Source: Roseobacter denitrificans OCh 114
GTDB lineage: Bacteria > Pseudomonadota > Alphaproteobacteria > Rhodobacterales > Rhodobacteraceae
Direction of reading: 5' to 3'
DNA: 64,000 nucleotides
Assembly: GCF_000014045.1 (NCBI RefSeq)
Contig: NC_008209.1
Span: 891,001 to 955,000, forward strand
Shown here: positions 1 through 8,331 of the stretch, piece by piece
How positions within the stretch are numbered: position 1 is the stretch's first letter
Layout of the letters: the number at the start of each line of letters is the position of its first letter
Translations under genes and position numbers: made by a program
The notes under the pieces: model-generated
Told to the model about the DNA's origin: nothing
The model's database searches: none
Seen by the model: only the letters and a program-made list of their open reading frames with translations

Positions 1-934
1 GCGACAAAAGCCCCTGACGGCGGTGCACGCGGCGCTGGAAGCGGCGATGCCGGATGACGGCGGCGGCCACCCCGCGCACGGGCGCAAAAATCAGGGAAAA
101 GACGAAAACGCTGGCCGCCGTCAGCACGATCAGCGGGCCTGTGGGCATCGCCGGGGCTGACGCAGACAATGCCGCGCCCACATAGCCCGATACCCCGCCC
201 ACGGCCCCTGCGATCCAGATGACACGGCCACTGCGTTCGGTCCAGAACCGCGCGGTGACAGGGGGGATGATCAGCATTGCCACGATCAGGATAAGACCGA
301 CCAGTTTCAGCCCGATCACCGTCACGGCCATGACCAGACCCATCATCAGAAGGTCGATCCGGCGCACGTCATAACCCATGGCAGCCGCGTATTCCGCATC
401 AAAAGCCACCAGCGTCATGGGGCGGCGCATGAGCCATGTGGCGAAGACCGCGAGCGAGCCACCGAGCGCGATGATTACCGCATCCTGATAAAGCATGCCC
501 GCAGTGGACCCCAGCAGGAACCCTTCCAGCCCGGCCTGTCGTCCGGCACTCATGGTCTGAACAATGGTGAGCAACACGATGCCAAACCCAAAGAACACGC
601 CCAGAACGGCGCCGATGGCGGCATCCTCCGCCAGCCGGGTGCGCCGCACGATCCACTCGATCAAAACTAGGCCGATGGTCGCCGTGATGGCGGAACCGAT
701 CAGAAGGCCAATCAGGCTGCGCCCGTCACCGCCCAAGGCAACCATGACGATAAAGGCCAGTGCGACACCGGGCAGGGTCGCATGGGCCGTGGCATCCGAG
801 ACCAACGCGCGCTTGCGCAGAAAAAGGAATGTGCCAGACGCCCCGGCGGCGAACCCCAAAAGGGTCGCGCCAATTGCAACCAGGGCAGCATTATACCCCG
901 CGTTCAGCAGCAGGGCATCGAGCAGGGGTGTCAC
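1..934 (-). CDS. Metal (Mn/Zn) ABC transporter permease, 3' end beyond window
   Basis: Inner-membrane permease of a TroC/SitC-type manganese or zinc ABC importer (ABC-3 family). Translation from a GTG at 934 gives an unbroken, strongly hydrophobic protein of at least 311 residues with about eight membrane segments. It includes a conserved loop near residues 45-55 ([15 protein letters not shown]), where the His-rich cytoplasmic region of this family lies. The GTGA start overlaps the TGA stop of the ATPase gene by 4 bp, so the two are translationally coupled. The stop codon is outside the window. A second permease (sitD/troD type), common in these operons, could follow to the left but cannot be seen. 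Confidence 0.88.
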   Translation of the reverse strand, partial: MTPLLDALLLNAGYNAALVAIGATLLGFAAGASGTFLFLRKRALVSDATAHATLPGVALAFIVMVALGGDGRSLIGLLIGSAITATIGLVLIEWIVRRTRLAEDAAIGAVLGVFFGFGIVLLTIVQTMSAGRQAGLEGFLLGSTAGMLYQDAVIIALGGSLAVFATWLMRRPMTLVAFDAEYAAAMGYDVRRIDLLMMGLVMAVTVIGLKLVGLILIVAMLIIPPVTARFWTERSGRVIWIAGAVGGVSGYVGAALSASAPAMPTGPLIVLTAASVFVFSLIFAPVRGVAAAVIRHRRFQRRVHRRQGLLS

Positions 935-1746
935 GACGCGACCCCTGCCAGTTCCGCCATATGCGTGGCTGCCAGACGCCCGCCATAGGCGGCGCTGAGG
1001 TTCTCCGGAGTGAAGGTCGTCGCCACGGGCCCCTCGGCGATGCGGCGCACATTGATCAGAAACACATGGTCGAAATAGTCGGCCACGGTGGAGAGATCGT
1101 GATGCACAGCGACCACGGCTTTACCTTCGGCCTTAAGCAGTTTCAGCACGTCGATGATGGCGCGTTCGGTGGCGGCATCCACGCCTGCAAAGGGTTCATC
1201 CAGCAGGTAGAGGTCGGCATCCTGCGCCAAAGCGCGCGCAAGGAACACGCGTTGTTGCTGGCCGCCGGACAATTGGCCGATCTGGCGGTGGGCGAAATCA
1301 GCCATGCCGACCCGATCAAGGCACTCGCGTGCCTGCGCTGTCATCGCGCCGGACAAGCGACCAAGGAGCCCGACCTTGCGATAAAGGCCCATCTGCACAA
1401 CGTCGATCACCGTGGTGGGAAAATCCCAATCCACGCTGGCGCGTTGTGGAACATAGGCAATGCGGTCACGGGCTTGTTCGACAGGTGTGCCAAAGATCGA
1501 TACCTCGCCTGACAGGCGCGGGATGACGCCAAGCGCGGCCTTGAGCAACGTGGATTTACCCGCGCCGTTGGGACCGATGATCGCGGTCATCGCTTGAGCC
1601 GGGAAGTCGGCATCCACCGAGAAGATCGCTGGTTTTTCACCGTAAGAGACGGTCAGCCCCCGCACGGCAAGGGGGCTTTCCGGTGCACGTGTGGATGCGG
1701 GTGCGGCCCGGCCGCCCGTTGTTGCCAGTGTTGCAGCAGTATGCAT
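931..1746 (-). CDS. Metal (Mn/Zn) ABC transporter ATP-binding protein
   Basis: Cytoplasmic ATPase of the Mn/Zn importer, 271 residues from ATG 1746. It shows Walker A (GPNGAGKST), the ABC signature (LSGGQQQRV), Walker B with catalytic Glu (LYLLDEPF) and the switch His (VHHD), in the usual order. The N-terminal ~30 residues are Ala/Thr/Pro-rich and probably disordered. A TTG at 1764 overlaps the stop of the upstream binding-protein gene and is an alternative start with slightly better ribosome-binding spacing. Overlap with genes on both sides indicates one operon: binding protein, ATPase, permease. Confidence 0.9.
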   Translation of the reverse strand: MHTAATLATTGGRAAPASTRAPESPLAVRGLTVSYGEKPAIFSVDADFPAQAMTAIIGPNGAGKSTLLKAALGVIPRLSGEVSIFGTPVEQARDRIAYVPQRASVDWDFPTTVIDVVQMGLYRKVGLLGRLSGAMTAQARECLDRVGMADFAHRQIGQLSGGQQQRVFLARALAQDADLYLLDEPFAGVDAATERAIIDVLKLLKAEGKAVVAVHHDLSTVADYFDHVFLINVRRIAEGPVATTFTPENLSAAYGGRLAATHMAELAGVAS

Positions 1747-1760
1747 CGTCAAGGGGGCCC

Positions 1761-2720
1761 TCAATTCAACAGTTCCGACATGCCGCGTTCGGGTGCGTCG
1801 CCGCCCAAGGCGCGGGAAATCACGGTCGCATTGTGGTCGATCATGCCGAGGTACGTGCCCTCATATGTGCCTGCCGCGCCCATGGCGTCGGAAAACAGCG
1901 TGCCGCCAATGGTTACTTCGTGGCCTTCAGCGGCAGCGCCTTCGATCAGGGCGCGAATGTTGCGATCCGAGACGGAGCTTTCAACAAAGACCGCCCGAAT
2001 GTCGCGGCGCACGATGGTGTCGACCATTTCCGCGATGCGCTGCAATCCGGCCTCGCTCTCGGTGGAGATGCCCTGAATGCCCATGACCTCGAAACCGTAG
2101 GCGTTGCCAAAGTAGTTGAACGCATCATGGGCTGAAATCAGAACGCGGCTTTCTGCGGGCACCGATGAGAGCACCTCGGTGGTGTATCGCGCCAGTTCAC
2201 GCAGTTCTTCCAGATGCGCATCGGCATTGGCACGGAACGTGGCCTCACTCTCGGGCTGCACCTCAATCAGCGCATCGCGCACGTTAAGCACCACGCGGGA
2301 CCACAGGTTCGGGTTCATCCAGACGTGCGGATCGAATTTGCCTTCATAATCCTCATGTCCGATCAGCAGATTGCGTGGCAGGCTTTCCGCCACGGCAACG
2401 ACATTCCCGCTCTCGGAGAGTTCGTTCAGGAAGTCTTCCATCTGCGCCTCAAGGTAGAGACCGTGCCACAGCACCAGATCGGCCTTGGCCATGCCCACGA
2501 TGTCGGAACGCGTCTGACGATAGGCGTGAGGGTCAACCCCCGGCCCCATCAGGGCGCGCACCTTGACCAGATCACCGCCAACCTCGCGTGCGGCATCCCC
2601 GATCATGCCGGTTGTCGCCACCACATCCAGCTGCTCCTTTGCAATGGCCCAACCGGCGGGCAAAACCAGCGCAAAGGCGGTCGCGGTGGCCAAAAGACTT
2701 CTTTTACTCAAAATCATCAT
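1761..2720 (-). CDS. TroA/SitA-type Mn/Zn-binding periplasmic protein
   Basis: Periplasmic substrate-binding component of the metal importer, 319 residues from the first of two ATGs at 2720, with GGAG just upstream. It has an N-terminal signal peptide (hydrophobic residues ~8-26). The cluster A-1 metal ligands appear as H65 (DPHAYR), H132 (DPHVWMN), H198 (SAHDAF) and D278 (LFSDAMG). This H-H-H-D set is the TroA pattern rather than the H-H-E-D of strict Mn binders such as PsaA, so the protein could bind Mn or Zn. The Mur-like operator pair upstream favours manganese regulation. It is first in the operon. Confidence 0.92.
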   Translation of the reverse strand: MMILSKRSLLATATAFALVLPAGWAIAKEQLDVVATTGMIGDAAREVGGDLVKVRALMGPGVDPHAYRQTRSDIVGMAKADLVLWHGLYLEAQMEDFLNELSESGNVVAVAESLPRNLLIGHEDYEGKFDPHVWMNPNLWSRVVLNVRDALIEVQPESEATFRANADAHLEELRELARYTTEVLSSVPAESRVLISAHDAFNYFGNAYGFEVMGIQGISTESEAGLQRIAEMVDTIVRRDIRAVFVESSVSDRNIRALIEGAAAEGHEVTIGGTLFSDAMGAAGTYEGTYLGMIDHNATVISRALGGDAPERGMSELLN

Positions 2721-2777
2721 TGGTCTCCTCTGAAGGTGATGTCCGGTGCACCGACAGTTCGTGATTTTAGATTGATA

Positions 2778-2822
2778 TTGAGAATCGTTCGCAAGGTCAA
2801 TGCAGTTGCGAAGCATTCGCAA
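2778..2822 (-). promoter_or_regulatory. Two tandem Mur/Fur-family operator-like palindromes
   Basis: Two related 17-mers, TTGAGAATCGTTCGCAA (2778-2794) and TTGCGAAGCATTCGCAA (2806-2822), lie 58-102 bp upstream of the metal-binding-protein start, 28 bp apart start to start. The second is a perfect 7-3-7 palindrome and the first an imperfect version. Alphaproteobacterial Mur represses sitABCD genes through paired sites of this kind; assigning Mur here is inference from form and position. Confidence 0.6.
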
Positions 2823-3347
2823 TAAAAGTTCTGTGATCTCTTTTGGTGCTGCGCCAACGTTTTAGTAGCGAAGTTCTTCGGGCAACCTGCATCGGTCCGT
2901 GTTTCAGGTAAAACCGGACTGTTGCACAGACAGTTTCCGTCATCGGCGGGCTGCTTATCTGGCCAAGCGTGTCCAGACCAGTTTTGTTGAGTTCGCAGCC
3001 GGTTACCCGCGCACCGCCATCGGCGCGCACCAGAACGCAAAATCCTCAGTCCGCTCGCCCATGTTCCATGGCGGCGCTCATTGTTTGTTGTGCCGCTAGG
3101 GGCCTACGCGAACCGTTTGATCGACTCTGCCTTCAGTCAAACATGTGCTCAGCATGAACAATTGTTTCCCTTTGGGAATAATTAGCTTGCAATGAGCTTC
3201 GTCATCTGTACCAATTGCGGATACCAATCTGAAGTTTAACAATGGATTGGTCTTGCGGTGGTTGGCGGTGGTTGACAGTGCCTCCATCGTATTGCTGACG
3301 GACCGGGGCAAAACCCCGGCGATCAAACGCCAATAGGGATGGATATA
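2823..3347. other. Intergenic region, no gene seen
   Basis: About 525 bp between the divergent metal-transport operon and the Amt-like gene. Short open frames on both strands have poor composition and no recognisable product. A short direct repeat GGTGGTTG occurs twice near 3256-3274. Presumably this holds the Amt-like gene's promoter, but I cannot point to convincing -35/-10 elements. Confidence 0.5.
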
Positions 3348-4721
3348 ATGACTCTAGATATCAACGCGATATACGCGGAACAGGTGACGCTGAACTCGCT
3401 TGTTCAAAACCTGCTTTACGGGTCTGGCACGGTCGGTGCGATCCTCGTGGTAGTGGGATTGCTGCTGATTGATGCCGGTACGGCGCGGCGAAAAAACCTG
3501 TTCAACTCGACCATTGAGAAAACACTTGGCTTTTTTATCGGCTTTGCCACCTACTATGTCATCGGCTTCGGTTTCTGGGCCGCACAATACTATGTGATGG
3601 TGGACGCCACGATCGGGGATTCACTCAAAGACTGGTGGATCGGCGGGGCGATGACCAACGTACTTGCCCATAACGTAGACCCGGCCGTGTTTCCCGGCCT
3701 GAATACCTTCCAGATCTTCATCTTCTTCCTCGCTGTTTTCGCAGGTATCATCAACATTCTGCTGCATTTCGCGGTTTCCGAACGGATGAAACCGGCGGCC
3801 TTCTACATCACTTGTGTCGTGGCGACGATCGTGTCCTCGATCCTGAGTTTCGCGACATGGGGCTCGGTTGGCCCGCTGACGAATGCGGGTTTCCACGACT
3901 TCTTTGGCGTCGGCTTCGTTTACATGTTCCCCGCGGGCATGGCGCTTGCTCTGACGCCGATGCTGGGCAAACGCCCCGGCATGATGGAGCCGCATGAGCG
4001 TGTGTCCGCATACCTCGCCCCAAGCATCGGTCTTGCGGCACCGGGGCTTTTGCTGATCTTTGCCGGTCTGCCGATGGTGATCCTGTCCTGCCTCTTCTTC
4101 TTCGATCCCGAAGCGTTGGCCGTCAGCGTTACCATGGCCGAAACCAGCGTGGGTGTCGCGCTCAACAACTATGCGCTGGTCTGGGCGGGTGGCGCGATCA
4201 CCGGGATGTTGATCGCCTATAAGTCCGGAAACTACGCCTATACCTTGCTTGGACCGCTTGCGGGCTATGTCGCTGGCGCATCGGGCTTTGACGTATACAT
4301 GCCCTGGCAGGCGTTCATTCTGGGCCTCGTCGCACCGTTTGGAGCCTATATCGTCTATGAATTCACGCTCAAGCGTGGGATCGACGAACACAAGCTGTTT
4401 CCGCTCTTCATTGGCGCGGGGTCGGTCGGCATGATTGCACTTGGTCTGTTCAAATCGGGCACGCCACGCGGCGGTTATCTTGGCATCGAGGAAGGCGCCT
4501 ATGCATTTCAGCATGGCGAAATCTCCTTGGTCATGCAGCTGGTCGGAACGGCCGTTTGCATCGGCACTGGTTTTGTCACCGCGCTGGTCCTTGGGTTGAT
4601 CTTCAAAGCGACCATTGGCCTTCGTGTAGATCATGACGATCAAATCGACGGGCTGGACAACAAATACTGGGGTCTGGAGCCTGACGTAATTACACACGCG
4701 GACAATACTCCACGCGCCTGA
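3348..4721 (+). CDS. Amt/Mep/Rh-family membrane protein lacking both pore histidines
   Basis: Polytopic inner-membrane protein, 457 residues from ATG 3348 (AGGG upstream; an in-frame ATG at 3339 is also possible). It ends in the Amt-like cytoplasmic tail GLRVDHDDQIDGLDN, close to the same region of the genuine AmtB at 14435-15781. The signature Asp is present (D184 in FHDFFG). Aligned with AmtB, however, the twin pore histidines are Tyr192 and Phe354, so the normal ammonium conduction route should be altered. Its place beside a GntR regulator and creatinase suggests uptake or sensing of a nitrogen compound other than ammonium. That role is inference; the family assignment is firm. Confidence 0.8.
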   Translation: MTLDINAIYAEQVTLNSLVQNLLYGSGTVGAILVVVGLLLIDAGTARRKNLFNSTIEKTLGFFIGFATYYVIGFGFWAAQYYVMVDATIGDSLKDWWIGGAMTNVLAHNVDPAVFPGLNTFQIFIFFLAVFAGIINILLHFAVSERMKPAAFYITCVVATIVSSILSFATWGSVGPLTNAGFHDFFGVGFVYMFPAGMALALTPMLGKRPGMMEPHERVSAYLAPSIGLAAPGLLLIFAGLPMVILSCLFFFDPEALAVSVTMAETSVGVALNNYALVWAGGAITGMLIAYKSGNYAYTLLGPLAGYVAGASGFDVYMPWQAFILGLVAPFGAYIVYEFTLKRGIDEHKLFPLFIGAGSVGMIALGLFKSGTPRGGYLGIEEGAYAFQHGEISLVMQLVGTAVCIGTGFVTALVLGLIFKATIGLRVDHDDQIDGLDNKYWGLEPDVITHADNTPRA

Positions 4722-4744
4722 AGCCGCCACGAAGTGATAGGAAG

Positions 4745-4773
4745 GGGCCCCGGCGTTTTGTCGGGGCCCTTTG
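4745..4773 (+). terminator. Rho-independent terminator after the Amt-like gene
   Basis: GGGCCCCG (4745-4752) pairs with CGGGGCCC (4762-4769) around a 9-nt loop and is followed by a short T run. It lies 24 bp after the stop codon and separates this transcript from the GntR gene. Confidence 0.8.
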
Positions 4774-4851
4774 TCATTCAGGGTCATGCTATGTTCATGG
4801 CCGACAAAATAGGGTATCGCGCAGCAACGATTGTTACAGGATGTCCATGTC

Positions 4852-5565
4852 ATGACCCGGATCAGCACCGTCAGATTCACGACCGATCAGCCGATTGGGG
4901 AAACCGTGCGGATCATTGTCGAAAAGCTTTCCGTCAGGATCGAATCCGGTCAGTACCCCCCGGAATCCCGACTGCCCAGTGAGCGTGCGCTGGCGGCGGA
5001 GCTTGGCGTGTCACGCAATACGGTGCGCGATGCGCTGGATGTCCTCGAAGCCAACGGTATGTTGCGGCGCAGGCAGGGATCCGGGAGTTTTGTGCTGCCC
5101 CAGGGCCAGGATGCCCCCGCACCGGGATCAATCGGTGAGCGAACCGGCCCCTTGGATCATCTGATCGTGCGCTCCATTCTGGAGCCTGAAATGATGCGGC
5201 TTGCGGTGATGAATATGTCACCCAACGACCTCGATCAGCTGTCGCAGGTTGTGGCGCAGATCGAGGCGGTGCGCACGGATCTCAACGAATTCATCCGCCG
5301 GGAAGAGGAATTCTATCGCCTGATCGCCAAGGCGACGCGCAATCCCTTGCTGGAGGCGTGCTACGAGTTGACGATTGAAGTCTGCCGGCAGAGTTTTCGC
5401 ACGGCGATCATGCGCAAACACCTTACACCGGGACGCATTCAGAGCTATCAGACGCGGTTCAACTCACTGTTCAATGCCATTGCCACGCGGGATGTGGAGG
5501 CGGCGGTCGAGATCACCAAACTGCATCTGGTGGAGGAGCAAAAACTGTTCCTGCACGAGGGCTAA
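4852..5565 (+). CDS. GntR-family (FadR/FCD subfamily) transcriptional regulator
   Basis: Ligand-responsive DNA-binding repressor or activator, 237 residues from ATG 4852. The N-terminal winged helix-turn-helix carries the GntR signature (SRLPSERALAAELGVSRNTVRDAL, about residues 35-60) followed by the wing (RRRQGSGSFV). The C-terminal half is an all-helical FCD domain (EPEMMRLAV...FYRLIAKATRNPLL...). It lies between the Amt-like gene and the divergent dehydrogenase/hydrolase-creatinase genes, so it probably controls that catabolic island; the effector is unknown. Confidence 0.85.
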   Translation: MTRISTVRFTTDQPIGETVRIIVEKLSVRIESGQYPPESRLPSERALAAELGVSRNTVRDALDVLEANGMLRRRQGSGSFVLPQGQDAPAPGSIGERTGPLDHLIVRSILEPEMMRLAVMNMSPNDLDQLSQVVAQIEAVRTDLNEFIRREEEFYRLIAKATRNPLLEACYELTIEVCRQSFRTAIMRKHLTPGRIQSYQTRFNSLFNAIATRDVEAAVEITKLHLVEEQKLFLHEG

Positions 5566-5728
5566 AACGCGAAAACGTCTGCCGAATGTGTCAGGGCGAC
5601 TGGCCTCCTTTTCAAAGGCAAGCCCGACCCGTGAAAAACCGCCCCGTCGTATCAGGCCAAGGGTAAGGGATGCGATTGACGCACCACGGAACGCACATTG
5701 GGGGCGGTTTCTGTTGAAAAGGGCATTT

Positions 5729-5829
5729 TGAGCGTCGTGCGAAAAACCTCGATCACGTGGCGCTGCCTGAAATCAAGCGTTTCACCGCGCCACGTGATAC
5801 CCGATGTTTCAGGTGCTTCGTCAGACGTT
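5729..5829 (-). repeat. Palindromic dispersed element, copy 4 (reverse orientation)
   Basis: About 100 bp element matching the copies at 45406, 61784 and 61886 when read on the minus strand. The 12-bp stem ATCACGTGGCGC (5752-5763) pairs perfectly with GCGCCACGTGAT (5787-5798); the inner TGAAA/TTTCA stem and the flanks GTCTGACGAA and TTTTTCGCACGACGC are shared. It lies between the convergent GntR and dehydrogenase genes. It is additionally enclosed by a 13-bp perfect inverted repeat, AAAAGGGCATTTT (5717-5729) and AAAATGCCCTTTT (5841-5853). Confidence 0.85.
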
Positions 5830-5863
5830 CCAAACCATCGAAAATGCCCTTTTGGGCGCTGGG

Positions 5864-7342
5864 TTACACGCTCATGCAGATGTATTTCATTTCGAGGAAA
5901 TCCTCGATGCCATGGTGTGATCCTTCGCGGCCAAGACCGGATTGTTTGACCCCGCCAAAGGGCCCGAGTTCGGTCGAGATGATCCCTGTGTTCACACCAA
6001 CGATGCCGTATTCCAGCGCCTCTGACACTTTGTAAACGCGGCTGAGGTCCTTGGCGTAAAAATACGAGGCAAGACCAAAGATCGTATCATTGGCCATTGC
6101 GATCACATCATCCTCATCCTCGAATTTGAACAGAGGAGCGAGCGGGCCGAATGTTTCTTCCTGCGCGACTTTCATGTCCTGGGTCACGCCGGTCACAATC
6201 GTCGGCTCAAAGAACGAGCCACCCAGCGCATGCGGTTTGCCGCCCGTCAGCACAGCCCCCCCGTTCGAGACCACGTCGTTCATGTGGTCCTGCACTTTTT
6301 CAACGGCCTCCGTGTTAATCAGCGGGCCGGTTGTCACGCCGTCCTCAAGACCATCGCCAACGCGCAACCCTTCGACGGCGGTTTTCAGCTTTTCGGCAAA
6401 GGCGTCATAGACCCCGGCCTGAACGTAGATTCGGTTTGCACAGACACAGGTCTGACCGTTGTTGCGGAACTTGCACATCATCGCGCCCTCAACGGCGGCA
6501 TCAAGATCTGCGTCGTCAAACACGATAAACGGGGCATTCCCGCCCAGCTCCATAGAGCACTTCATGACCTGATCGGCGGCCTGTCTCAAAAGAATGCGAC
6601 CGACTTCGGTTGAGCCGGTGAACGTCAGCTTGCGCACACCGGGGTTTTCGCAGAACTCCTTGCCGATCTCCGAAGACGACGACGAAGGCACAACGTTGAA
6701 GACACCTGCGGGGATGCCCGCACGCTCGGCCAGAACACCCATTGCGATCGCGGACAACGGCGTCTCAGCCGCCGGGCGGGCCACAAAGGCACACCCGACC
6801 GCAAGGGCAGGGGCCGCCTTGCGGGTGATCATCGCGTTGGGGAAATTCCACGGTGTGATTGAGGCGGCAACGCCGATGGGCTGCTTGAGCACGATGATAC
6901 GTTTGTCGCGCTGGTGCCCGGGAATGGTCTCTCCGTAAACGCGTTTTGCCTGTTCGCCCATAAACTCGATAAAGCTCGCTCCATAGGCGATTTCGCCCTT
7001 GGCCTCGGCGTGGGGTTTGCCCTGTTCTGCGGTCAGGATGGTCGCAAGATCGTCGGCGTTTTCCATCATCAGATCAAACCACCGGCGCATGACACCTGCG
7101 CGTTCTTTCCCGGTTTGGGCCGCCCAGTCCTTCTGCGCCACTTCAGCGCGCGCGATGGCCTGCGCCACCTGCGTGCGGCTCAGATCCGCGACCTGCGCGA
7201 TGACGTCACCGCGTGCGGGGTTGGTCACATCAAAAGTGCCGTTGTCCCCGTCAACCCATGCGCCGTCCACATAGGCGCGCGTTTCCAGCAGGCTGGGGTC
7301 CTTGAGCAGTGATTTCAGATTGGTTGCAGGCAAGTCTTTCAT
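5864..7342 (-). CDS. NAD(P)-dependent succinate-semialdehyde dehydrogenase-like ALDH
   Basis: Cytoplasmic aldehyde dehydrogenase, 492 residues from ATG 7342. Catalytic Glu265 (MELGGN) and nucleophile Cys299 (NNGQTCVCANR) are present, with the GSTEVGR coenzyme loop. Overall similarity is to GabD-type succinate-semialdehyde dehydrogenases. One oddity is that the coenzyme-binding KPA motif common to the superfamily reads RPA (R189 in VARPAAETP). It is divergent from the hydrolase-creatinase pair with an 81-bp shared promoter region, so it may oxidise a semialdehyde arising in that pathway. The exact substrate cannot be told from sequence. Confidence 0.85.
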   Translation of the reverse strand: MKDLPATNLKSLLKDPSLLETRAYVDGAWVDGDNGTFDVTNPARGDVIAQVADLSRTQVAQAIARAEVAQKDWAAQTGKERAGVMRRWFDLMMENADDLATILTAEQGKPHAEAKGEIAYGASFIEFMGEQAKRVYGETIPGHQRDKRIIVLKQPIGVAASITPWNFPNAMITRKAAPALAVGCAFVARPAAETPLSAIAMGVLAERAGIPAGVFNVVPSSSSSEIGKEFCENPGVRKLTFTGSTEVGRILLRQAADQVMKCSMELGGNAPFIVFDDADLDAAVEGAMMCKFRNNGQTCVCANRIYVQAGVYDAFAEKLKTAVEGLRVGDGLEDGVTTGPLINTEAVEKVQDHMNDVVSNGGAVLTGGKPHALGGSFFEPTIVTGVTQDMKVAQEETFGPLAPLFKFEDEDDVIAMANDTIFGLASYFYAKDLSRVYKVSEALEYGIVGVNTGIISTELGPFGGVKQSGLGREGSHHGIEDFLEMKYICMSV

Positions 7343-7423
7343 TTGTCGTTCTCCCGAAAATGGCTGTCGTCTGCATTTCAAGTCTGACAATGATTGTCCA
7401 GTTCCACAAAAAAGGAGGCGTGG

Positions 7424-8206
7424 ATGAAACTCGATGATGCCTATGCCAATGCAGCCTATATTCCGCAGGCGGCGCAGTATCCACCGCGCTGGTCAGAGGC
7501 GGCCGCCGCCTTTCGTGAGGCGATGGGGGCGCGCGCCGACCTTGGTGTGTCCTACGGGCCAAGTGCGCGGCAGGCCTATGATCTGTTTTACGCCGAGGGT
7601 CCGGCTCATGGGACGATGGTTTTCGTGCATGGGGGCTACTGGCTGAAATTCGGACGGTCCATGTGGTCGCATTTCGCCAAGGGCGCATTGGCGCGCAATT
7701 GGAATGTGGCGATGGTCGAATATGATCTGTGCCCCGATGTGACGATTGCGCAGATCACCCGACAGGTCGCACTGGCGGTCACGTCGCTTGCGGCGCGGCT
7801 CGACGGCCCGATGACCCTGAGCGGTCATTCGGCGGGCGGGCATCTGGTGGCGCGTATGCTGGCACCGGGGATGCTTTCCCCGGATGTGGCAGCGCGCATT
7901 CAAAAGGTCGCACCGATTTCCCCGGTGGCGGACCTGCGGCCTTTGCTTGAAACCTCCATGAACGCGGATTTCAAAATGGACCTCGCCAGTGCTGCTGCCG
8001 AAAGCCCCGTTTTGCAACCGCCCCCCGACACGCCGCTGTGCATCTGGGTGGGGGCACAGGAGCGTCCGGTTTTTCTGCTGCAAGCCGCAGCGCTTGCCGC
8101 TGCGTGGTCCGTGCCGCAGGTGATCGTTCCGTCAAAACACCATTTCGATGTGATCGATGCGTTGTGTGATCCCGAAAGTGATATTGTCCGCTATCTGACG
8201 CCGTAA
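7424..8206 (+). CDS. Alpha/beta hydrolase, kynurenine-formamidase-like
   Basis: Cytoplasmic hydrolase of 260 residues; ATG 7424 follows AGGAGG at good spacing. HGGYW (about residues 65-70) is the oxyanion-hole motif typical of KynB/BNA7-like formamidases, followed by the nucleophile elbow GHSAGG and a C-terminal catalytic His in SKHHFDVIDAL. The family cleaves formamides or related amides and esters. Its place immediately before creatinase suggests action on a guanidino or amide compound in the same pathway, but the substrate is unknown. Confidence 0.75.
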   Translation: MKLDDAYANAAYIPQAAQYPPRWSEAAAAFREAMGARADLGVSYGPSARQAYDLFYAEGPAHGTMVFVHGGYWLKFGRSMWSHFAKGALARNWNVAMVEYDLCPDVTIAQITRQVALAVTSLAARLDGPMTLSGHSAGGHLVARMLAPGMLSPDVAARIQKVAPISPVADLRPLLETSMNADFKMDLASAAAESPVLQPPPDTPLCIWVGAQERPVFLLQAAALAAAWSVPQVIVPSKHHFDVIDALCDPESDIVRYLTP

Positions 8207-8331
8207 AAAGGCTTGATCGGTGCGCGTGTTTCGGCCAAGAGGCTGTCAGGCTGTGGGCGATGGCGTCGCCCGAGAACCTTCGCCTTGATTGTCCTGAACG
8301 CCGGGACAGTTCAGACAAAGGAGATGCGTCT

